Source of the DNA: Roseicyclus mahoneyensis
GTDB taxonomy: Bacteria; Pseudomonadota; Alphaproteobacteria; Rhodobacterales; Rhodobacteraceae
DNA length: 64,000 nucleotides
Direction: 5' to 3'
Assembly: GCF_003148775.1 (NCBI RefSeq)
Contig: NZ_QGGW01000001.1
Location: 496,001-560,000, forward strand
Shown piece after piece: positions 18,538 to 26,670 of the stretch (positions within the stretch are counted from its first letter, which is position 1; each line of letters begins with the position of its first letter). A model generated the notes under the pieces. It was not told the origin of the DNA. It was given only the letters and a program-made list of their open reading frames with translations, and searched no databases. A program made the position numbers and the translations under genes.

Positions 18538-19325
18538 GCGCCTGCGCCCTCCAGCTTGTCCTTGTTCTTGAGGCCGGTGCCCAGATAGGCCTCGATCACG
18601 GCCTCGTTCGCCTTGATCTCGTCGATCGTGCCCTTGGCCAGCACATGCCCCTCGGCCATGACGATCACGGGGTCGCAGAGGCGGCCGATGAAATCCATGT
18701 CATGTTCGATGACGCAAAACGTGTAGCCGCGTTCGCGGTTCAGCCGGATGATCGCGTCGCCGATGGTGTTGAGAAGCGTGCGGTTCACGCCCGCGCCGAC
18801 CTCGTCGAGGAACACGATTTTGGCGTCGACCATCATGGTGCGCCCCAGTTCCAGCAGTTTCTTCTGCCCGCCCGAGATCTGGCCCGCGGGGTGGTCGGCC
18901 AGATGTTCGACGGTCAGAAACTCGAGCACCTCGTCGGCCTTGGCGCGCAGTGCGCGTTCCTCGTCTGCGATGCGCTTGCGCCCGAACCATGTGTTCCAAA
19001 GCGTCTCGCCGGTTTGCCCCGGCGGGACCATCATCAGGTTCTCGCGGCAGGTCATGGAGTGAAACTCATGCGCGATCTGGAAGGTGCGCAGAAGGCCCTT
19101 GGAAAACAGCACATGCGGCGGCAGGCCGGTGATGTCCTCGCCGTCCATGACGACGCGCCCCGAGGTGGGGGGCAACACGCCCGCGATGACGTTGAACAGC
19201 GTGGTCTTGCCCGCGCCATTGGGACCGATCAGGGCGGTGATCGAGCCCGTCTCGATGGTCAGGCTCGCGCCGTCAACGGCGTGGAAACCGCCGAAATGCT
19301 TGTGCAGGTCTTCGACAACGATCAT
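18534..19325 (-). CDS. livG: ABC transporter ATP-binding protein LivG
   Basis: The 263-residue ATPase has Walker A GPNGAGKTTLFN (near residue 35), signature ISGGQKKLLELGR and Walker B AKIVFLDEVGAGVN, with Val in place of the more usual Pro after the catalytic Glu. It pairs with LivF. The gene begins 77 bp after the binding-protein gene, and that gap contains a strong hairpin. The stop overlaps livF. Confidence 0.93.
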   Translation of the reverse strand: MIVVEDLHKHFGGFHAVDGASLTIETGSITALIGPNGAGKTTLFNVIAGVLPPTSGRVVMDGEDITGLPPHVLFSKGLLRTFQIAHEFHSMTCRENLMMVPPGQTGETLWNTWFGRKRIADEERALRAKADEVLEFLTVEHLADHPAGQISGGQKKLLELGRTMMVDAKIVFLDEVGAGVNRTLLNTIGDAIIRLNRERGYTFCVIEHDMDFIGRLCDPVIVMAEGHVLAKGTIDEIKANEAVIEAYLGTGLKNKDKLEGAGA

Positions 19326-19350
19326 GCGCCGCGCCCCTTAATAGTGCGAA

Positions 19351-19375
19351 ACAGCCCGGCTCACGACCGGGCTGT
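19351..19375 (-). terminator. Intercistronic hairpin between the binding-protein and LivG genes
   Basis: ACAGCCCGG and CCGGGCTGT form a perfect 9-bp stem around a 7-base loop. There is no long U run after it, so partial termination or 3'-end protection of the binding-protein message is more likely than full stop. This would give more binding protein than membrane subunits, as is common in ABC operons. Confidence 0.6.
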
Positions 19376-19402
19376 CTGCCTGTCAACGATGGAAGGCCGC
19401 GA

Positions 19403-20587
19403 TCAGCGGAAATTGACTGTCTGGATAACGCCGTCGACGACCTCGATCTCGCGGTACGCACCCGCGGATTCGCCGCCACCGATAAGTTCAACAGCCGTTG
19501 CGCCGATGTAGTCGATGTCCTGACCTGCCGCGAGCAGTTCAAGTGCGCGTCCCAGCTCTCCCGGCAGGATCGGCTCGCCCGGGGCATTGGCGACATCCAT
19601 GATATGCGCCGCATATTCGGCCGGCACCGTCGATCCGGCGGCCTGCATTGCCAGCATGATCAAGGCTGCAGCGTCGTAGGCTTCGGCCGAGAAAGCGGCG
19701 GTTCCGTCAAAGCCGGCTGCGGTGGCAAGATCGAAATACATCGCTGCGCCTTCGCTGTCGGTTCCGGGGAACTGTCCGAAAGAGCCGTTGATCTCCGTTC
19801 CGAAGCGTTCTGTGATCGCATTGCCGACCATGCCATCGGGCAGCACGAACGTGTCGAAGGCGCCGGTGTCGAGCGCTGCGCGAATGATCCCCGGACCACC
19901 TTGATCGATATATCCCGCAACGACGAGAACATCCCCACCGGCGGCAGCGAGCGCGCCAACTTCGGCAGAATAATCGGCACGGCCATCTTCATGGGACGCG
20001 ACCAAGGTGACCGTCCCACCAAGCTCCGCGAATGCGGCGGCGAAACTGTCGGCCAGGCCCCGCCCATAGTCGTTGTTGGTGTAAGTGACGGCCACGGTGT
20101 CAAAGCCGCGATCCAGAATGTTCTGGGCCATCACGACACCCTGCCGTGCGTCAGACGGTGCGGTGCGGAAAAAGAGGCCATTGTCCTCGAGCGTAGACAA
20201 GGCCGGGCTGGTGGCCGACGGAGACACCATGACCATGCCGTTGGGCATTGCAACGTTTGTCAGAGCTGGAATGGTCGCCCCCGAACACAAGGCACCAATA
20301 ATGCCGTTCACGCCAGCAGAGGTGATGAGGCGTTCGGCAGCGGCTACAGAAAGGGTTGCATCACAGGCCGAGTCGCCGCGAACGGAGACCACCGTCGCCC
20401 CGCCCAAAAGCGCGCCGCTTTCGGTCACTTCCGCCATTGCCAGCTCGGCGCCATCAGCCATGCCGGGGGCCAACGATTCTGCCGGGCCAGTAAAGCCGAG
20501 CAGCACGCCAAGTGTAATGGTGTCCTGTGCGGATGCCGCACCGGCCAGCGCCATCGTGGCCGCAGAGGCCAGAAGGATTTTCTTCAT
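19403..20587 (-). CDS. Periplasmic substrate-binding protein of the liv-type ABC transporter
   Basis: The 394-residue protein begins with a classical signal peptide (MKKILLASAATMALAGAASA), followed by the Peripla_BP_6 (LivJ-like) fold: ITLGVLLGFTGPAESLAPG at the mature N terminus and the YTNNDYGRGLADSFAAAF stretch near residue 175. A ribosome site (GGGAG) precedes the ATG at 20587; a longer in-frame extension upstream has no such site. It is the first gene of the operon. Ligand is unknown; the fold binds amino acids, amides or urea. Confidence 0.92.
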   Translation of the reverse strand: MKKILLASAATMALAGAASAQDTITLGVLLGFTGPAESLAPGMADGAELAMAEVTESGALLGGATVVSVRGDSACDATLSVAAAERLITSAGVNGIIGALCSGATIPALTNVAMPNGMVMVSPSATSPALSTLEDNGLFFRTAPSDARQGVVMAQNILDRGFDTVAVTYTNNDYGRGLADSFAAAFAELGGTVTLVASHEDGRADYSAEVGALAAAGGDVLVVAGYIDQGGPGIIRAALDTGAFDTFVLPDGMVGNAITERFGTEINGSFGQFPGTDSEGAAMYFDLATAAGFDGTAAFSAEAYDAAALIMLAMQAAGSTVPAEYAAHIMDVANAPGEPILPGELGRALELLAAGQDIDYIGATAVELIGGGESAGAYREIEVVDGVIQTVNFR

Positions 20588-20881
20588 TGGTAGTCTCCCG
20601 AGTTGGACAATTTCTGTCTTATGGCGTGGAACGGTAGCCGGAGGTTTTGAGGAAGAAAAGAGATATCCGCATTCCGCGGCGTCAACGGCGATCTGTCCCG
20701 CAGCCGCCATCCTGAGCGGGACAAAGTCCCGGCCTGCCGCATCTGGCAGACCATCTTCCTGTCAACGCTTCGAAAGCCCGCCGCTCCGGGCTCTCTTGCG
20801 CCCGGTGGCGGTTCGTCGGATGCTCCAAGCGCGCGGCTCAGGGCCTCGGGCAGGCGCGGTGACGGCACGACCGGAGGAAAG
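20588..20881. other. Divergent intergenic region, liv operon versus puuD
   Basis: This 294-bp gap must hold the promoters for the liv-type operon and for puuD. No clear -35/-10 pair, palindrome or RNA structure could be singled out by eye. Confidence 0.5.
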
Positions 20882-22108
20882 ATGGACGCGACGATCCTTT
20901 TGCATTGGGCGGAGTTTGCCGCGCGCTGGCTGCATGTCATCACCGCCATCGCCTGGATCGGGTCGAGCTTCTATTTCATTGCGCTGGATCTGGGGTTGAA
21001 CCGCAACATCCCCGGCCCCGCCGATGGCGAGGAATGGCAGGTCCATGGCGGCGGGTTCTACCATATCCAGAAATACATGGTCGCGCCCGAGGCGATGCCC
21101 GAGCACCTGACGTGGTTCAAATGGGAAAGCTACGCGACATGGCTGTCGGGGGTCGCACTTCTGGCGCTGCTCTACTGGGTCGGCGCGGAGATGTACCTGA
21201 TCGACTGGCGGGTGATGGATCTGTCACCGTGGCAGGCCATCGTGATCTCGGCCCTGTCTTTGGTGGTGGGCTGGGTCGTCTATGACCTCTTGTGCAAGTC
21301 GAAGCTGGGGGAAAGCCCCACAGCGCTGATGGTGCTGCTGTTCGGGGTGCTGGTGGCGCTGTCCTGGGGCTATGCGCAGGTCTTTTCGGGCCGCGCGGCG
21401 CTTTTGCATCTGGGTGCGCTGACCGCCACGATCATGACGGCCAATGTGGCGATGATCATCATCCCCAACCAGAAGATCGTGGTGGCCGACCTCAAGGCCG
21501 GGCGCACCCCAGATCCCAAATACGGCAAGATCGCCAAGCTGCGCTCGACCCACAACAATTACCTGACGCTGCCGGTGATCTTCTTGATGCTGAGCAACCA
21601 CTACCCGCTTGCCTTCGCGTCGGAGTGGAACTGGCTCATCGGGGCGCTGGTGTTCCTGATGGGCGTCACGATCCGGCATTTCTTCAACACGATGCACATG
21701 CGCAAGGGGATGCCCTGGTGGACCTGGGGCGCGACGGCGGCGATCTTTGCGGTCATCGTCTGGCTGTCCGTCCTGCCGCTGATGCGCGATGATCCGATGG
21801 AAGAGGCGGCGCTGTCGCCGGGGCTGCAGCGTTTCGCGGCGCATGCCGAGTTTCCGCAGGTCGCCGATCTGGTCTACGGCAACTGCGCGTCGTGCCACGC
21901 GGCCGAGGTTTTCATGCCGGGGCTGGCAGCCGCTCCCGGCGGCGTGATGCTCGACAGCGATACCCGCATCGCCCATCACGCGCAGGCGATCTACCTGCAG
22001 GCGGGCGCCAGCCACGCGATGCCGCCCGGCAATTTCGCCTTTCTGACCGAGGAAGACCGCGCGCTGATCCGCCGTTGGTACCGTGAGGCCGTGGGCGGGG
22101 CGCTTTGA
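20882..22108 (+). CDS. puuD: Membrane-bound urate oxidase PuuD with C-terminal cytochrome c domain
   Basis: The 408-residue protein has about eight N-terminal membrane spans with several conserved histidines (HWAEFAARWLHVITAIAWIG at the start, RHFFNTMHMRKG near residue 265), and a C-terminal cytochrome c domain with heme motif C335-A-S-C338-H339 and a distal Met in HAMPPGN. PuuD oxidises urate to 5-hydroxyisourate and passes electrons to the respiratory chain. Other purine-degradation genes are not adjacent, which is unusual. It opens a plus-strand run with the aldolase gene 29 bp downstream. Confidence 0.92.
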   Translation: MDATILLHWAEFAARWLHVITAIAWIGSSFYFIALDLGLNRNIPGPADGEEWQVHGGGFYHIQKYMVAPEAMPEHLTWFKWESYATWLSGVALLALLYWVGAEMYLIDWRVMDLSPWQAIVISALSLVVGWVVYDLLCKSKLGESPTALMVLLFGVLVALSWGYAQVFSGRAALLHLGALTATIMTANVAMIIIPNQKIVVADLKAGRTPDPKYGKIAKLRSTHNNYLTLPVIFLMLSNHYPLAFASEWNWLIGALVFLMGVTIRHFFNTMHMRKGMPWWTWGATAAIFAVIVWLSVLPLMRDDPMEEAALSPGLQRFAAHAEFPQVADLVYGNCASCHAAEVFMPGLAAAPGGVMLDSDTRIAHHAQAIYLQAGASHAMPPGNFAFLTEEDRALIRRWYREAVGGAL

Positions 22109-22137
22109 GACAACAGGGGCAGGAAAGGGACAAAATC

Positions 22138-22899
22138 ATGCCGGCACCGAAGAACACACTTAAACAGGCCATGGCAGAAGGGCGGCTGCTGCGCGGACTC
22201 TGGCTCGCGCTTGGGTCAGAGACGGTGACGGACATCGCCGGACGCGCGGGGTTCGACTGGTGCCTGATCGACGGTGAACACGGGCCATGGGACCCGACCG
22301 GCATTCGCCGACAGTTGATGGTGCTCGCGGGCACGCCGACAGCCGCCGTCGTCCGCGTGCCGGTAGGCGAGGCTTGGGTGCTGAAACAGGCCCTCGATCT
22401 GGGCGCGCAGACAATCATGGTACCGATGATCAATTCCACCGCCGAGGCCAAGGCGGCCGTCGCCGCCTGCCGCTACCCGCCACAGGGCATTCGTGGCAAT
22501 GGCGGGGCCACGATGCGGGCAGGCGGCTATGGCGGCATCGCCGACTATTCCGCCAGCGCCAATGACGAGGTCTGCGTCATCGTGCAGGCCGAAAGCCGCG
22601 CCGCCATGGCCGATCTGGCGGGCATCGCGTCGGTCGAGGGGGTCGATTGCGTCTTCATCGGCCCCGCTGATCTGGGCGCTGACATGGGGTTCCGCGACAA
22701 CCTCGCCGCGCCTGAGCTGTGGGAGGAGATCACCCGAGGCATCAAGGTCATCACCGACGCAGGCAAGGCCGCAGGCATCATCGTGTCGCCCGCGATGGCG
22801 CCCCGGATGGAGGCGGCGGGCATCACCTTCCTCGGGCTGGGATCGGACAGCAACGTGCTGGCCGAGAACCTGAGCGCGCTGGCGCGGGGCGCTCGGTGA
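22138..22899 (+). CDS. HpcH/HpaI-family class II 2-keto acid aldolase
   Basis: The 253-residue TIM-barrel enzyme has the family signatures FDWCLIDGEHGPWD (catalytic region near residue 42), VPMINSTAEAKAAV and a metal-binding segment QAES...FIGPADLGADMG. Members reversibly cleave 4-hydroxy-2-oxo acids to pyruvate and an aldehyde; the best known substrates are 4-hydroxy-2-oxoheptanedioate and 2-keto-3-deoxy sugar acids. The ATG at 22138 follows aggaaaggg; a TTG at 22105 overlapping the puuD stop is less likely. It overlaps the next gene by four bases. Confidence 0.9.
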   Translation: MPAPKNTLKQAMAEGRLLRGLWLALGSETVTDIAGRAGFDWCLIDGEHGPWDPTGIRRQLMVLAGTPTAAVVRVPVGEAWVLKQALDLGAQTIMVPMINSTAEAKAAVAACRYPPQGIRGNGGATMRAGGYGGIADYSASANDEVCVIVQAESRAAMADLAGIASVEGVDCVFIGPADLGADMGFRDNLAAPELWEEITRGIKVITDAGKAAGIIVSPAMAPRMEAAGITFLGLGSDSNVLAENLSALARGAR

Positions 22900-23933
22900 T
22901 CTTGCTGCGCCACGGCGACACGGCCCTGAGCCTTGACCCGTCCGTGGGCAATATCCCCCACTGGCAGGTCGGCGCGCGGCATCCGTTGCATGTGGCGCCG
23001 TGGCGCGACGAGGCTGAGGTGCAAGACGACCCTGCCATCCCGCTGGTCAACAAGCGGCTGGCGGGAGATTTCTTGTGCATGCCTTTTGGCCGTGATGACG
23101 TGGCGGGCGACCCTCCCCACGGGCATCCGGCCAACAGCCCGTGGCAGGTCATCCGGCAAGACATCGCCGAGGCGCATCTACGCCTGTCGGTGCCCGTGCG
23201 CGGCGCCACCGTCGACAAGCTGATCCGCATCACCGGCCCGGTCCTCTACCAGACCCACCGGGTCGAAGGGGGCACCCGCGCGGTCAGCTTCGCCCACCAC
23301 CCGATGACCCGCATGGCCGAGGGTGGGCGGATGTCCTTTTCCCCCAAGCGCGCCGCCCTGACCGATCCGGTGGCGCAATATGAGGGCCGCAACCTCTGGG
23401 CGCTGAACCAGATCCAGCCGGACCCGATCCTGCGCTGCGAAGATGGCAGCGACTGGGACCTGGGCACCTATCCCGCGGGTCACGCGGTCGAGGATTTCTG
23501 CCTGCTGGTCGAGGCTCGCGGCGCGCGCATCGGCTGGACCGTCGTGATGCGCAACGCCGAGGATGACATGCTGGTGGTCCTCAAGGATGCGCGGATGATG
23601 CCGGTCACGATGCTGTGGGTGTCGAACGGCGGGCGTGATTTCAGCCCATGGAACGGGCGGCACACCGGCGTTCTGGGGATCGAGGATGGCTGCGCGGCGG
23701 GCGGCACGGGTCTTGCCGCAGCGCTGGCCGACAACCGCCTGACCGCGATGGGCGTGCCGACGGCGCTGCCCCTGGGCGGCAGCCAGATGATCCGCCACGC
23801 GATGATCGCGCTGCCGCGCCCGCCCGGCTGGGCCGAGGTGCGCGACATCACCATTGCCAAAGGCCAGATCACCCTGACCGAGGCGGGCGGCGCGCAGATC
23901 GTGGTGCCCTTCGATGACGGGTTCTTCCCATGA
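22896..23933 (+). CDS. Uncharacterised protein, galactose-mutarotase-like fold suspected
   Basis: The 345-residue protein starts with GTG overlapping the aldolase stop (GTGA). The N-terminal part shows features seen in aldose epimerase-like beta-sandwich proteins: GNIPHWQVGARHPLHVAPWR, then GDFLCMPFG and HGHPANSPW near residue 65. I am not certain of the family. Coupling to an HpaI-type aldolase suggests handling of a sugar or sugar acid, perhaps as an epimerase or lactonase-like partner. It has no signal peptide or membrane span and is coupled to the downstream yaiI gene. Confidence 0.7.
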   Translation: MILLRHGDTALSLDPSVGNIPHWQVGARHPLHVAPWRDEAEVQDDPAIPLVNKRLAGDFLCMPFGRDDVAGDPPHGHPANSPWQVIRQDIAEAHLRLSVPVRGATVDKLIRITGPVLYQTHRVEGGTRAVSFAHHPMTRMAEGGRMSFSPKRAALTDPVAQYEGRNLWALNQIQPDPILRCEDGSDWDLGTYPAGHAVEDFCLLVEARGARIGWTVVMRNAEDDMLVVLKDARMMPVTMLWVSNGGRDFSPWNGRHTGVLGIEDGCAAGGTGLAAALADNRLTAMGVPTALPLGGSQMIRHAMIALPRPPGWAEVRDITIAKGQITLTEAGGAQIVVPFDDGFFP

Positions 23934-24376
23934 TTCTCGTCGATGCCGATGCCTGCCCGGTGAAGGACGAGATCTACACCGTCGCCTTTCGCCACAAGTG
24001 CCCCGTGCGTCTTTTCGCGGGGCAATACCTGCGCCACCCCGATCACCCGCTGATCACCATGACCATGGCGGGCGACGCCTTCGACGCCGCCGACGACCTG
24101 ATCGTCGCAGAGTCAGGCCCCGGCACCCTCGTCATCACCACGGATCTGCCGCTGGCCGACCGCGCGCTCAAGGCGGGGGCCGCCGTGCTGACCCCCAAGG
24201 GCGAGGTGCTGAACGCGCAGAACATCGGCGTGCGGCTGGCCACGCGCGACCTGATGGTGGACCTGCGCGCGGGCATCGAGGGGCAGGGCATCGGCGGCCC
24301 GCGCCCCTTCACCAAGGCCGACCGCAGCACCTTCCTGCAAGCCCTTGACCGCGTGTTGCACAAGCTCGGGGCTTGA
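23930..24376 (+). CDS. YaiI/YqxD (DUF188, UPF0178) family protein
   Basis: The 148-residue protein shows the family hallmarks MILVDADACPVKDEI at the N terminus, LVITTDLPLADRAL in the middle and GPRPFTKADRSTFLQALDR near the C terminus. The conserved acidic residues suggest a PIN-like nuclease fold, but the function of the family is unknown. The ATG overlaps the upstream stop (ATGA). Confidence 0.9.
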   Translation: MILVDADACPVKDEIYTVAFRHKCPVRLFAGQYLRHPDHPLITMTMAGDAFDAADDLIVAESGPGTLVITTDLPLADRALKAGAAVLTPKGEVLNAQNIGVRLATRDLMVDLRAGIEGQGIGGPRPFTKADRSTFLQALDRVLHKLGA

Positions 24377-24430
24377 TGGCGGGGGGTGCATGGGGTATCT
24401 GCCGCGCTTCGCCAGATCGGAAGTGATCCC

Positions 24431-25885
24431 ATGAGCTTCGTCCTCGCCATCGTCGGCCGCCCCAATGTCGGCAAATCCACGCTGTTCAACCGGCTGGTGG
24501 GCAAGAAACTTGCGCTGGTCGATGACCAGCCCGGCGTCACCCGCGACCTGCGCGAAGGGGCTGCGCGTCTGGGCGACCTGCGCTTTACCGTGATCGACAC
24601 CGCGGGGCTCGAGGATGCGACCGACGACAGCTTGCAGGGCCGGATGCGGCGGCTGAGCGAACGCGCGGTCGAGATGGCCGATGCGGTCTTGTTCTTGATC
24701 GACGCGCGGGCGGGCATCACGCCCAATGACACGCTTTTCGGCGACATCTTGCGCCGGTCCGGCAAGCCGGTGATCCTGGCCGCCAACAAGGCCGAGGGGC
24801 GCGCGGGCGAGGCGGGCTACTTCGAGGCCTACAACCTCGGTCTTGGCGAGCCCATCGGATTGTCGGCCGAACACGGCGAGGGCATGGCGGAACTGGCCGT
24901 GGTGCTGCAGGACCTGATCGAAGGCGTCGACGAGCGCCTTGAGGAAGCCGAGACCGACATCGACGTGGATGTTGATGCGGAAGACGAAGAACGCCGCATA
25001 ACCCCTTCACGTCCTTTGCAGATCGCCATCGTGGGCCGGCCAAATGCTGGCAAGTCCACGCTGATCAACAAGATCATCGGTGAGGATCGCCTGTTGACCG
25101 GCCCAGAGGCCGGCATCACCCGCGACGCCATCTCCGTCCCCTTCACCTGGGACGGCACGCCGATGCGGATCTTCGACACGGCCGGCATGCGCAGAAAGGC
25201 CAAGATCCAGGAAAAACTGGAAAAGATGTCTGTCGCCGATGGGCTGCGCGCGGTGAAGTTCGCCGAGGTGGTCGTGGTGCTGCTCGACGCCGCCATCCCC
25301 TTCGAGACGCAGGATCTGCGCATCGCGGATCTGGCCGAGCGCGAGGGGCGCGCGGTGGTCCTCGCGGTCAACAAATGGGACCTCGAGGACGAAAAGCAGG
25401 ACAAGCTCAAGGCGCTCAAGGAGATGTTCGAGCTGCATCTGCCGCAACTGCGCGGCGCGCCGCTGATCACTGTCTCCGCCAAGACCGGCAAGGGGCTCGA
25501 CCGGCTGCAGGCCGCGATCCTTAAGGCGCATGACGTGTGGAACCGTCGCGTGACCACCGCGCAGCTCAACCGTTGGCTCGCAGCGATGATCGAGGCGCAT
25601 CCGCCGCCCGCCCCCTCGGGCCGCCGCATCCGGTTGCGCTACATGACTCAGGCCAAAACGCGCCCGCCCGGTTTCGTGGTCATGTGCTCGCAGCCCGACA
25701 AGCTGCCCGAAAGCTATTCCCGCTATCTGGTCAACGGCTTGCGGGACGATTTTGACATGCCCGGCACGCCGATCCGATTGTGGATGCGCAGCCAGGCAGA
25801 CCAGAACCCGTTCAAGGATCGCAAGAAGTCGATCCCGTCGCGCCTGACAAAGCATGTGCGCAAGGGTGAGACGAAAAAGTCCTAG
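24431..25885 (+). CDS. der: Ribosome biogenesis GTPase Der (EngA)
   Basis: The 484-residue protein has two tandem GTPase domains, with P-loops GRPNVGKST (near residue 9) and GRPNAGKST (near residue 201), G3 motifs DTAGLED and [10 protein letters not shown], and G4 motifs NKAEG and NKWD. A C-terminal KH-like domain follows (about residues 370-475). The first G4 is NKAE rather than NKxD. Der is needed for 50S subunit assembly. The ATG at 24431 is chosen over an upstream start because domain 1 begins at once after it. Confidence 0.96.
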   Translation: MSFVLAIVGRPNVGKSTLFNRLVGKKLALVDDQPGVTRDLREGAARLGDLRFTVIDTAGLEDATDDSLQGRMRRLSERAVEMADAVLFLIDARAGITPNDTLFGDILRRSGKPVILAANKAEGRAGEAGYFEAYNLGLGEPIGLSAEHGEGMAELAVVLQDLIEGVDERLEEAETDIDVDVDAEDEERRITPSRPLQIAIVGRPNAGKSTLINKIIGEDRLLTGPEAGITRDAISVPFTWDGTPMRIFDTAGMRRKAKIQEKLEKMSVADGLRAVKFAEVVVVLLDAAIPFETQDLRIADLAEREGRAVVLAVNKWDLEDEKQDKLKALKEMFELHLPQLRGAPLITVSAKTGKGLDRLQAAILKAHDVWNRRVTTAQLNRWLAAMIEAHPPPAPSGRRIRLRYMTQAKTRPPGFVVMCSQPDKLPESYSRYLVNGLRDDFDMPGTPIRLWMRSQADQNPFKDRKKSIPSRLTKHVRKGETKKS

Positions 25886-25900
25886 AGGGCGCGCCGTCTC

Positions 25901-25955
25901 TTTTCTTCTCTGTTTCAAAAATATCCCGGGGGGTGCGGGGGGGCAGAGCCCCCCG
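25901..25955 (-). repeat. Dispersed GC-rich hairpin repeat, copy B (inverted)
   Basis: Read on the minus strand this is the GGGGGGCTCTGCCCCCC hairpin, a short GC spacer, and CCCCCCGGGATATTTTTGAAACAG, shown in parts. It matches copies A (14916) and C (34110). It sits between the convergent ends of der and grxD and lacks the second internal hairpin. Confidence 0.7.
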
Positions 25956-25984
25956 CGGATCGCCCGCACAGCGGGCGAAACACC

Positions 25985-26344
25985 TCAGGCGTTGGCTTCG
26001 CGGATCTTGTCGGCGGCGGCCTTGTCGAAGACGATGCCATGCTGCTCGAACAGCGTGTCCAGTTCCCCCGAGATCGTCATCTCGGTGACGATGTCGCAGC
26101 CGCCCACAAACTCGCCCTTTACATAAAGCTGCGGGATCGTCGGCCAGTCGGAATACTCCTTGATGCCTTGGCGCACCTCTTCGTCGGCCAGCACGTTCAC
26201 ATCGGCGAACTCGACGCCCATGTAATTCAGCACGCCCGCCACGCGGGACGAGAACCCGCATTGCGGCATCGACTTGGTGCCCTTCATGAACAGCACCACG
26301 GCGTTCTCGGTCACGGTCTTGCGGATGGTGTCTTCGGCGCTCAT
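25985..26344 (-). CDS. grxD: Monothiol glutaredoxin, CGFS type
   Basis: The 119-residue protein contains the active-site motif PQCGFS with the single cysteine C29, the GSH-binding [11 protein letters not shown] and the GGCD motif near residue 85. CGFS glutaredoxins hold a [2Fe-2S] cluster and act in cluster transfer and iron sensing, often with BolA proteins. BolA is encoded immediately upstream in the same direction. The ATG at 26344 gives the usual length and has a GGGAAA ribosome site; a TTG at 26362 would overlap bolA. Confidence 0.95.
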   Translation of the reverse strand: MSAEDTIRKTVTENAVVLFMKGTKSMPQCGFSSRVAGVLNYMGVEFADVNVLADEEVRQGIKEYSDWPTIPQLYVKGEFVGGCDIVTEMTISGELDTLFEQHGIVFDKAAADKIREANA

Positions 26345-26358
26345 CTGGGATTTCCCTT

Positions 26359-26595
26359 TCAATCCGGGGCTTTGGTGGTCAGGGCCAAGGCATGCAGCTC
26401 ACCTTGGCTGCCGTCCATCTTGCCCTTCAGCGCGGCATAGACCGCGCGCTGCTGCTGCACGCGGTTCATGCCGCGAAAGCTCTCGTCGACGACCTGCGCC
26501 GCGAAATGCGCGCCATCATCGCCCTCGACCGTGATCTGGCCGTTGGGAAAACTCTCGCGCAGCATGGTCTCGATTTCGCGGGCGGTGATGGGCAT
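26359..26595 (-). CDS. BolA-family protein
   Basis: The 78-residue protein shows the BolA fold pattern: a helix IETMLRESF at the N terminus, then the invariant-histidine strand GAHFAAQVV, the [17 protein letters not shown] segment and the C-terminal [10 protein letters not shown] with a second conserved histidine. Small BolA proteins form [2Fe-2S]-bridged heterodimers with CGFS glutaredoxins. It lies 14 bp upstream of grxD on the same strand, which supports that partnership. Confidence 0.93.
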   Translation of the reverse strand: MPITAREIETMLRESFPNGQITVEGDDGAHFAAQVVDESFRGMNRVQQQRAVYAALKGKMDGSQGELHALALTTKAPD

Positions 26596-26670
26596 GGCCT
26601 GTCCTCGACTGTTCTTGTCGGAAATGTATGACGCCCAATCCCGGGCCGCAAGCGCAGCCTTGGGCGGTGC

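Noticed and set aside
26345-26362. TTG at 26362 as the start of the glutaredoxin
   Set aside because: It would overlap the bolA stop and add six residues not usual in the family; the ATG at 26344 has its own ribosome site.
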